From positions 1 to 7,659 of the forward strand of contig JAUWDN010000037.1 of assembly GCA_030608765.1 (NCBI GenBank): DNA of 7,659 nt. The letters run 5' to 3'. The DNA comes from Promethearchaeota archaeon. Lineage in GTDB: Archaea; Asgardarchaeota; Lokiarchaeia; Sigynarchaeales; SOKP01. The position numbers and the translations under genes were made by a program. Positions 1-6,326 of the stretch are shown here, one piece after another. The notes under the pieces are model-generated. The model saw only the letters and a list, made by a program, of their open reading frames with translations, did no database searches and was not told the origin of the DNA. The first letter of the stretch is position 1. Every line of letters begins with the position of its first letter.

Positions 1-1137
1 ATAGGAGTTAATTACCTAATAATTAAAGAATTGTTTTTAGACGATTTACACAACTTTCCCGATATTTTCTATTATAAAAAACAGTTCTGGGGGGAAGATA
101 ATGATTACGAAATTAACTATATTGATGTTTTCTCACTTATAAGCAAACCAATAGAATATAACTACGATATTGATCAGGATTACTCAAGTATTAAAGATCT
201 TATGATCGTTGAATGGGATTTAGCTAATAAGCCGAGACATGGTAGTTTAGTTAATGCTTACGGAGCACAAATTGTTATCCCAGATCAAAATACGCCTCTC
301 TATCACGATTTAAAGCCATTTGATTTGTGTTATTGCCAAAAGACACCTGTAAAAATCGAAGGAAATATTATCAAAACAATTAGTGTTATCACAAAATGTT
401 CATTCAAGGATGCTATTAGCAGTATTGAGAAAGGTATAGCATTCATCGAAGGATATTACCCCTTAGGTTTAATTAAGTCTGTTCTTAGTAAAAAAATAAG
501 CCCATTTGAAGCGTATGAAATAGCATTAGACAAACCTTATAAGCAATTTGTCCCAAATTATAGTAAGTTTTTAAAAGCATTTAGAAAGTTTTTGTTTAAT
601 TTCATAAATAAGGAGAAAGAGTTTATTTATGAAACACTCAAAACTAATCCTGAAAAGAATACAAATCAATTCATAATTCTATTAAATTTATCTACCGAAT
701 TAGCTGGATTAGAATTACCATATGGTGAAATAATTAAAGACCTACTATATTATGTTAGTAGTCTGGATGAATTTCGAACAAAGTTAACGAGTAGAGTTCA
801 TTCAACCATAAAAAAACTTCTCAAAGAAAGAGTGGTGGGAAGTACCAATATATTTGATCTTAAAAAGATACGGCACACTCCCTATGTAAAATATTCTAAT
901 GAGATACTCAGAATCAGAAAAGAAGAATTTGAACATTCGCGGGTATATAAATTTACTGAACAAGATACAATAATGTATAACATGTCAGAATTGGTAAATA
1001 CCTATTATGGTAACCAGTTTTTCAAAATTTTAAACTTAGATCTAAACAAACCTATCAATCAAGATTTCTTTAATAAGATATCTAACTATAGCGCTAAACT
1101 TAACTTAAAGATAAATGTGCTTAAAGAGAATCTTTAA
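1..1137 (+). CDS. Unrecognised protein, 5'-truncated by the window edge
   Basis: The reading frame is open from the first base of the window to a TAA stop at 1135-1137, giving 378 codons. A TTG at 31-33 could serve as a start, but the ten codons before it are also open and no ribosome binding site precedes it, so the gene most likely begins upstream of the window. I do not recognise the family. The protein appears soluble: I see no signal peptide and no convincing membrane segment. Counting from the TTG codon, the first third is rich in aromatic and acidic residues. It has three cysteines (about 100, 102 and 123, including a CYC triplet), too few and too poorly spaced to claim a metal site. 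The remaining two thirds looks mainly helical and Lys/Glu/Ile-rich. Codon use resembles the neighbouring genes. The gap to coaBC is 285 bp, so an operon with it is unlikely. The length and uninterrupted frame make it a real gene; its function is unknown. Confidence 0.75.
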   Translation: MGVNYLIIKELFLDDLHNFPDIFYYKKQFWGEDNDYEINYIDVFSLISKPIEYNYDIDQDYSSIKDLMIVEWDLANKPRHGSLVNAYGAQIVIPDQNTPLYHDLKPFDLCYCQKTPVKIEGNIIKTISVITKCSFKDAISSIEKGIAFIEGYYPLGLIKSVLSKKISPFEAYEIALDKPYKQFVPNYSKFLKAFRKFLFNFINKEKEFIYETLKTNPEKNTNQFIILLNLSTELAGLELPYGEIIKDLLYYVSSLDEFRTKLTSRVHSTIKKLLKERVVGSTNIFDLKKIRHTPYVKYSNEILRIRKEEFEHSRVYKFTEQDTIMYNMSELVNTYYGNQFFKILNLDLNKPINQDFFNKISNYSAKLNLKINVLKENL

Positions 1138-1376
1138 TTTAATTGTAATTCACCATAAACATCATCGTGACCCGGAATAAACCAATATCAATTAAAACAA
1201 AAATATTTAATTTCCGCTAATCGTATGCTAAATCCTATTAATTACTATGTTCTTGAAAATAGTGTGTTTTAAAGTAAATTTCATGAATTTAAACCGTACT
1301 AACTATGTAAGATATGTCAAAAAATTATCATCTAAATTGGAAAAAGAGTTAAATGATTGCAATATTTTTAAATTGA

Positions 1377-1392
1377 ATATATATTTTTATTA
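1377..1392 (+). promoter_or_regulatory. Possible TATA-type promoter for coaBC
   Basis: A TATATATTTTTATT-like stretch lies about 30-45 bp before the coaBC ATG at 1423. No Shine-Dalgarno-like sequence precedes that ATG, which fits transcription starting very close to it, with a short or absent leader as is common in archaea. The whole region is AT-rich, so TATA-like strings occur by chance. An alternative TATA-like string at about 1396-1403 would give a fully leaderless start. Confidence 0.25.
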
Positions 1393-1422
1393 ACCATATT
1401 AATTAAAAATAACATTAGAACG

Positions 1423-2706
1423 ATGGTAAAACATCCATTACGTCATCCTTCCAAGGACATTATAGAAAGTAAAGGGACGATATTAAGAGGAAAAACCATA
1501 TGTATGTGCTTAACTGGTTCCGTTGCATTAATCAACGCTCCTATAATTGCGAGAGAATTAATGCGCTTAGGGGCTGAAGTAATTCCTGTTATGTCAAAGG
1601 CAGCTACAGAATTAATTAAACCTTCCTTAATGCATTGGGCAACAGGAAATCCCGCAATTACCGAATTAACTGGAGCAGTTGAGCATGTTTTTCTGGGGGG
1701 GAATAGACCTAATGCGAGTGGGAAAGCAGATCTAATATTAGTTTGTCCTGCAACGGCAAACACGATTTCTAAAATTGCTAATGGTATTGATGATACTCCA
1801 GTTACTACAATGGTATCGACTGCTTTTGGTTCTTTTATACCTATTGTGATAGTTCCTGCTATGCATGAAAGCATGTATCATCCTATAGTTGAAAAAAACA
1901 TCTCTCTTTTGAAGGAATATGGCATGGATGTATTAGGGCCGCGATTATCGGAAGGAAAGGCTAAAATTGCAAAGATGGATGATATAATTGATAGAGTTTT
2001 AGATTTAATAATCACAACAAAAGATCTAGAAGGCAAAAAAGTACTAATAACAGCTGGTCCGAGTCGTGAAGCGATAGATGATATAAGGTATTTATCTAAT
2101 AAATCGTCTGGACGAATGGGTATCGAGATTGCTAAAGAGGCTTCAGCGAGAGGTGCTGAAGTACTCTTAATTGCAGGTGAATGTATGGTGAAGATACCAG
2201 ACTATATAAATACAATTCATGTCGAATCAGCTGATGATTTTATTAAAAATATCAAAGATGAGCTCTCGTATTCAAACTATGATATATTTATCTCTGCTGC
2301 TGCAATCTCTGATTATAAACCTACTGAATATGTTGAGGGAAAAATCTCCTCTGATAAAGTAGAAGAATTGAAGGTAAACATGAAGCTAACCCCTAAAATA
2401 TTGAATGTAGCGCGAAGGAAAGATTATAAACTTTTTATTATTGCATTCAAAGCAGAAATAAATGTTTCTCGATCCGAATTAATCGATCGTGCTTACAACC
2501 GACTATTAAAATCTGAGGCAGATCTTATCGTCGCTAACGATGTGGGACGCGAAGATATCGGTTTCAATAGTAAGGATAATGAAGTATACATAATAAATAA
2601 AGAAAAGCACATAACACATATTGAAAAACATACGAAAAGATATGTAGCATCAAAAATTATTGATGTGGCTTTAGAAAATTATAGAACCAGAGAAGTTAAC
2701 AATTAG
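1423..2706 (+). CDS. coaBC: Bifunctional phosphopantothenoylcysteine decarboxylase / phosphopantothenate-cysteine ligase
   Basis: This enzyme makes 4'-phosphopantetheine for coenzyme A in the cytoplasm. The CoaB part joins 4'-phosphopantothenate to cysteine using a nucleotide triphosphate, and the CoaC part then decarboxylates the product with FMN. At 427 residues it has normal fused length. The N-terminal flavoprotein domain (about 1-195) has a TGSVA motif (31-35), a likely catalytic His88 in VEHVFLGG, PATAN (109-113), PAMHESMY (145-152) and an EGKAKIA flap (177-183). The archaeal PAMH replaces bacterial PAMN, and the flap lacks the bacterial catalytic cysteine, as I recall for methanogen and Methanocaldococcus homologues. 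The CoaB domain (about 205-420) shows ITAGPSREAID (209-219), SNKSSGRMG (225-233), AAAISDYKP (292-300), Lys307, IAFKAE (340-345) and ADLIVANDV (366-374). The ATG is the only standard start in the open frame and leaves the HPS motif typical of archaeal N-termini intact. No ribosome binding site is visible. It appears monocistronic. Confidence 0.95.
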   Translation: MVKHPLRHPSKDIIESKGTILRGKTICMCLTGSVALINAPIIARELMRLGAEVIPVMSKAATELIKPSLMHWATGNPAITELTGAVEHVFLGGNRPNASGKADLILVCPATANTISKIANGIDDTPVTTMVSTAFGSFIPIVIVPAMHESMYHPIVEKNISLLKEYGMDVLGPRLSEGKAKIAKMDDIIDRVLDLIITTKDLEGKKVLITAGPSREAIDDIRYLSNKSSGRMGIEIAKEASARGAEVLLIAGECMVKIPDYINTIHVESADDFIKNIKDELSYSNYDIFISAAAISDYKPTEYVEGKISSDKVEELKVNMKLTPKILNVARRKDYKLFIIAFKAEINVSRSELIDRAYNRLLKSEADLIVANDVGREDIGFNSKDNEVYIINKEKHITHIEKHTKRYVASKIIDVALENYRTREVNN

Positions 2707-2725
2707 TCTACTAATCCTTAATAAA

Positions 2726-2731
2726 TTTTTT
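2726..2731 (+). terminator. Possible T-tract terminator after coaBC
   Basis: A run of six T residues lies about 20 bp after the coaBC stop codon, with no hairpin before it. Archaeal RNA polymerase can terminate at T-rich tracts without a stem-loop, so the position is suitable. T-runs are common in DNA this AT-rich, so the call is weak. Confidence 0.25.
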
Positions 2732-2736
2732 CAATT

Positions 2737-2754
2737 AAAGAAAAGATTTAAATA
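2737..2754 (+). promoter_or_regulatory. Archaeal BRE/TATA promoter upstream of the topoisomerase VI operon
   Basis: A purine-rich BRE-like stretch (AAAGAAAAGA, 2737-2746) runs directly into TTTAAATA (2747-2754), the best match to an archaeal BRE plus TATA pair in this gap. Transcription would be expected about 25 bp beyond the TATA centre, near 2774-2776. That point coincides with the ATG of a 16-codon mini-ORF at 2776. Used for top6B, this promoter would give a leader of about 145 nt. A second element at 2856-2865 offers a much shorter leader. Confidence 0.45.
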
Positions 2755-2775
2755 GTAAATCAATTTCTGTTCAAA

Positions 2776-2826
2776 ATGATTGACCAAATACATTTTGAAA
2801 AATTGATTGAATTGCGTAAGAATTAG
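2776..2826 (+). CDS. Candidate leaderless 16-residue mini-ORF
   Basis: ATG at 2776 opens a 16-codon frame (MIDQIHFEKLIELRKN) ending in TAG at 2824-2826, 94 bp before top6B. Its only support is position: the ATG sits about 25 bp past the centre of the TTTAAATA box at 2747-2754, where leaderless archaeal transcripts begin. There is no ribosome binding site. The peptide would be a short charged amphipathic helix. It could be a leader peptide, an independent micro-protein or a chance frame. A frame of this length is expected by chance in AT-rich DNA, so confidence is low. Confidence 0.2.
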   Translation: MIDQIHFEKLIELRKN

Positions 2827-2855
2827 ATTATTCGTGCAATATTAATAATAATATC

Positions 2856-2865
2856 TATAAAAATA
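2856..2865 (+). promoter_or_regulatory. Second TATA-like element, proximal to top6B
   Basis: TATAAAAATA lies about 60 bp ahead of the top6B ATG and is flanked on each side by AATAATAAT (2844-2852 and 2862-2870). A start about 25 bp downstream, near 2886, would leave a leader of about 35 nt that includes the ribosome binding site. Its surroundings are simple AT-rich sequence, so this is a plausible alternative to the stronger-looking element at 2737-2754 and not a firm call. Confidence 0.3.
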
Positions 2866-2904
2866 ATAATGTATAATTAGATCAAATTTATTATAAAAAT
2901 ATTA

Positions 2905-2912
2905 GAAAGGTG
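2905..2912 (+). promoter_or_regulatory. Ribosome binding site for top6B
   Basis: GAAAGGTG, complementary to the CACCT core of the archaeal 16S rRNA 3' end, ends 8 nt before the ATG at 2921. This spacing selects that ATG. An ATG at 2916 is only 3 nt away and stops after two codons. Confidence 0.7.
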
Positions 2913-2920
2913 TAAATGAA

Positions 2921-5900
2921 ATGACCTCTGATGAAGAAGGCAGAATAAAGCAAGGTACGATCGCCCAGTTTATGAGAAAGCGCACGCAATTAGTGGGTTT
3001 TGAGTTTGGGTATTGGAAACACCAACAATATGCTTCGGAATTTTTAGATAATGCGTTAGATGCGATAGAAGAATTTCAATGGAAAGAATTAAGTGAAGGC
3101 GATTCAAGAATTCAATTTTCTCTCGATCAAGAATTGACTTTAGAGAATTTATCCATCCTTCAGGAAGCAAGAAAAGACGAAGTTGATAAACCTTTAAATA
3201 ATCAAGCAAAATTGACTTTAATGCAAGAAATTGGCTTAGCGCCTACAGAACCGTCTGAACCAGAAGTAGATACTTCTAAAGATAAGGAAGAAGAATCTGG
3301 GGAAATTGTTGATAAAGAGGAAATCGAGGTTGAGGAGGAAGTAAAACGGATTATAGAAGATATGAACGAAATTTTAAAACCTGTTGAACCGATTGTTGAT
3401 ATTGAACCACTTGTTATAATTCGATTGAGAGAATCTGAAGCTGCATCCTTTTTAACATCAGAGTTATCACAAAGGAATGTTATGAGTTATACATTTGAAA
3501 TGTTTGATAATGGTATAGGTATGCACAAAGTAGATTTGCGTAAGTTTGGAAAATATCTCGCTTCTTCAAAAAGTCTTGAATTGAAACAAACTCGCGGGAG
3601 TCAAGGGTTCGGTGCTCCAAGCGCATTCAGCGACGCTCAAAATACAACAGGAAAACCCATTGTTGCAGTATCAAAATCTAAAAATTCTATCTATGCCACG
3701 GTTTCAGAATTTTTTACGACTTCAAAGAACGAAAAGAAATATCTAATTCGCCCAACTGAAGTCGATAGTCAATTTATGCACGGGACTTATATCAAATTAA
3801 ATTATTTAAATGTAAAATATGTTAGGGGTTATGTTGATACATATATTAAAGAAACTGCACTATTGAATCCCCATATAACTATAATATTTATTGATCCTTT
3901 TGGAAAAGAATGGATTTATAGAAGATTAGTTTCAAGTTTTCCTAAACAACCAAAATATGCAAAGCCACATCCATCATCAACTAATATAGGGGATTTACAA
4001 GACCTCTTGACAAAATCAGAAAACTTAACAATTTCAGCTTTTTTACAAGATAATTTTGTCAGAATGAGTTCAAAAAATGCTAAGGAGATTCTAAATATAG
4101 CTGAAAGAAATTTACAAGATAGATTATCCATTTTGATCCTTAAAAATGGATTTGTAAACAAATTAGTGAAAAAAACTGATGTTATTAGTTTCTTTAAATT
4201 CGAAAAAAGAGTTTTTGGGCGTTCAACAAAACCAAGAGATAAATTGATCATTTACAAAGTCGATTCTGAAGAGTTGAAGAATAGCTATTGGGAGGCTTTG
4301 GAGAAATATAACCAATATGATAAAAACTTAGAAAGACTGTCAAAAGAAATCAAAAAACATCAAACTCGTATTGAGAAATCTGAAACTAAAAAAGATGAAA
4401 AAAAAATAGAGAAAGACATTGAGAAAATAATAAAAGAGATAGGTAGCATTATTGAAGAAAGGGAAAAAATCAAAAATGACTTAGACAAGACTTTTAGTGC
4501 TAATCAAGGATTGGTAGAAGTTAAGAAATTAAAAAAAAGAACCGATCTTGAAGATTTGGTTAATGAGGTACAAATTACAAAAACAAAACCCTCTGAATTA
4601 ACAAATGAACAATTTAATGCTCTCTTTCACGCTTTCAAATCTGTTAAATATATGAATCCTCCGACTGATACGGCAATCCCAGTCGGTGATATCGTTCTAG
4701 AAAGCACTTTAATCAAGGAAATTGGACTAAAAATATCAGATAATGTCGATTATTTCGATGATCCTATAGAAAATCAAAAAACTTCATTTGAAGTATTGCA
4801 AGATGAGATAAAAAAGGATAATGAAAAACAAAAATCATCATTGGATAGCGTACCCCTGGAAGGTGGTACTGTTGGAGTTGAAGATATCAATATTTTTAAC
4901 TCAAAAATATTAGCCCGTGTTGATATTAAAGATCAATTCATAGAACCAGATCAATTTCAACAGACCATTCAAAAAAAAATAACATCATCTACTGAAGCAT
5001 TAAAAGACTCATATCAAGAAGTATTTGAGTTCTTCACGGAAAATTATATGAAAGATGATGATTTCATAAGCGCAGAAACAAGACCCCCAACTTCAGGTAA
5101 AGGTTTAGCGTATGTTGTTGAAGCAGCATTGGCTTATTGCAACGATTCAAAAAAACTTGATACTCCTAAACGTTCTAGAGATGTGCTTTCACGTTTTGTA
5201 AACAGAACCCCTAAACTAAGAGATAGTGCCGATTGTGCGATAACTAAAGCTGTTCAGTCAGTAAATTGGAAAAATTATAAATTAGATACTTATGATAACA
5301 ATCTTCCAAAGGGACCAATCAAACTTTTAGTTAATGTTTCAGGTCCTTATGTTCATTTGATGTTTAAATCGCAATCGAAGAATGCGTTAGCTGAAGACGG
5401 GGATTTACTCAAAGAAATAAAGTTTTGTCTTGAGGCAATAGGAAGAAGATTAAGAGTATACCTTAATAGAAAAGCAAATATTCGAAAAAACGAAAGGAGA
5501 GCAGGATTAATTGAAAAATATATTCCAATATTCGTTCAAAGTACTTTTAATATCGTTTCGCAAGGCGATGGCAAATATAAAGGGAAGATTTCAGAAAAAG
5601 AATTAGAAAAGTTAATGATAGATGCAATTGGAGTAAAACTTCCTCCTAAACTTACAGAAAAGAAACCAGAACCAATTGTAAAGGAAGAAACTGATAAAGG
5701 TATATATAAAAAAGTTGAAGTCAAATGGGAAGAAACGAGTGAAAAAGAAGAAATCCTTCCTGAGACAATAACACCTAGCCAAAAAATTTTAACTAAAAGG
5801 ACTCTTAGGAATTGGACAATTAACGAATTAAGAGAATATAGTGCAGAAAACAATATAGTAGTACCATCTAAAGTTCGAAAAGAGGATATTATTAAAATTA

Positions 5901-6325
5901 TTCAAGAATTTTATAAAAAAGGAAAACCTGAAGAAGTTACTCCCTTAATTAAGGAAGTAAAGAAACCTCTAAAGATTGAACCTGCTAAACCCGGTACTTT
6001 TGCTGAAAAAAGAAAACAGTTGCAAATTGCGAAGGGTGAAGCGAAACCCCAACCTATTGCGAAAAAAGAACCAACAATACGAATTCAACCACCTCAACCT
6101 CAGCTAACTCAAACTCAATTGCCAATCATTACAACAGATAAAATAACAGCAGCTCTATCTGAAGAATGGCAACCAATAACATCTCTAATTTTTAAGATGA
6201 AAATAAAAGACATGATGGATGCCCGGTTTTTACAAATCAAACTAAAAGAGTTGGAGCGCAAGGGTTTAGTTTTAGTTGACACAAAAATGGGGAAAAAGCA
6301 TTGGAAGTTAAAATATAGTGATTAA
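2921..6325 (+). CDS. top6B: DNA topoisomerase VI subunit B, greatly enlarged
   Basis: This is the ATP-operated clamp subunit of the A2B2 type IIB topoisomerase, which passes one DNA duplex through another to relax supercoils and decatenate. The GHKL ATPase has an N-box with Glu40 and Asn44 in SEFLDNALDA, DNGIGM at 196-201, and a G2 box RGSQGFG (225-231) followed by NTTGKP. Then come HGTYIKL (287-293), KYVRG, NPH (316-318) and an H2TH region at about 355-397. The transducer is recognised by PPTDTAIPVGD (580-590), RPP (721-723), RFVNRTP (758-764), CAITKAVQSVNW (772-783) and the switch lysine Lys820 in SQSK, ending near 870. At 1134 residues it is about twice the family norm. Extra material lies at about 57-160 (acidic), 398-552 (Lys/Glu coiled coil about 450-525) and 603-713. 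A tail from about 905 holds a SAP/Rho-N-like motif (about 960-997), a Pro/Gln/Lys linker and a winged-helix-like end (about 1071-1134). The N-terminal strap reads GFEFGYWKHQ where homologues have GFDNP. Subunit A follows directly. The assignment is firm; the tail domains are inferred from pattern. Confidence 0.93.
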   Translation: MTSDEEGRIKQGTIAQFMRKRTQLVGFEFGYWKHQQYASEFLDNALDAIEEFQWKELSEGDSRIQFSLDQELTLENLSILQEARKDEVDKPLNNQAKLTLMQEIGLAPTEPSEPEVDTSKDKEEESGEIVDKEEIEVEEEVKRIIEDMNEILKPVEPIVDIEPLVIIRLRESEAASFLTSELSQRNVMSYTFEMFDNGIGMHKVDLRKFGKYLASSKSLELKQTRGSQGFGAPSAFSDAQNTTGKPIVAVSKSKNSIYATVSEFFTTSKNEKKYLIRPTEVDSQFMHGTYIKLNYLNVKYVRGYVDTYIKETALLNPHITIIFIDPFGKEWIYRRLVSSFPKQPKYAKPHPSSTNIGDLQDLLTKSENLTISAFLQDNFVRMSSKNAKEILNIAERNLQDRLSILILKNGFVNKLVKKTDVISFFKFEKRVFGRSTKPRDKLIIYKVDSEELKNSYWEALEKYNQYDKNLERLSKEIKKHQTRIEKSETKKDEKKIEKDIEKIIKEIGSIIEEREKIKNDLDKTFSANQGLVEVKKLKKRTDLEDLVNEVQITKTKPSELTNEQFNALFHAFKSVKYMNPPTDTAIPVGDIVLESTLIKEIGLKISDNVDYFDDPIENQKTSFEVLQDEIKKDNEKQKSSLDSVPLEGGTVGVEDINIFNSKILARVDIKDQFIEPDQFQQTIQKKITSSTEALKDSYQEVFEFFTENYMKDDDFISAETRPPTSGKGLAYVVEAALAYCNDSKKLDTPKRSRDVLSRFVNRTPKLRDSADCAITKAVQSVNWKNYKLDTYDNNLPKGPIKLLVNVSGPYVHLMFKSQSKNALAEDGDLLKEIKFCLEAIGRRLRVYLNRKANIRKNERRAGLIEKYIPIFVQSTFNIVSQGDGKYKGKISEKELEKLMIDAIGVKLPPKLTEKKPEPIVKEETDKGIYKKVEVKWEETSEKEEILPETITPSQKILTKRTLRNWTINELREYSAENNIVVPSKVRKEDIIKIIQEFYKKGKPEEVTPLIKEVKKPLKIEPAKPGTFAEKRKQLQIAKGEAKPQPIAKKEPTIRIQPPQPQLTQTQLPIITTDKITAALSEEWQPITSLIFKMKIKDMMDARFLQIKLKELERKGLVLVDTKMGKKHWKLKYSD

Positions 6326-6326
6326 A

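Noticed and set aside
1247..1393. A 48-codon + strand frame (ATG at 1247, inner ATG at 1283) in the gap before coaBC
   Set aside because: It has no ribosome binding site, runs into the AT-rich stretch likely used as the coaBC promoter, and a frame this long is not improbable by chance in 285 bp of AT-rich DNA. I see nothing else in the 1138-1422 gap: no tRNA-like fold, clear repeat or hairpin.
1443..1874. Long minus-strand open frame opposite coaBC; similar ones lie opposite top6B and top6A
   Set aside because: They lie wholly within well-supported genes, lack ribosome binding sites and encode compositions expected from reading the complementary strand.
2844..2870. Paired AATAATAAT repeats around a TATA-like core as a possible operator
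   Set aside because: The copies are simple trinucleotide repeats in very AT-rich DNA and lack the dyad symmetry expected of a regulator site.
2916..2924. Two-codon ATG-AAA-TGA overlapping the top6B start
   Set aside because: It lies only 3 nt from the ribosome binding site and is most simply a chance result of the ATGAAATGA string.
4398..4406. Long A-runs within coding sequence (also near 4526, 4971 and 7372) as possible slippage or frameshift sites
   Set aside because: The reading frames stay intact through each run and family motifs continue after them. Such runs are expected from Lys-rich proteins in AT-rich DNA.
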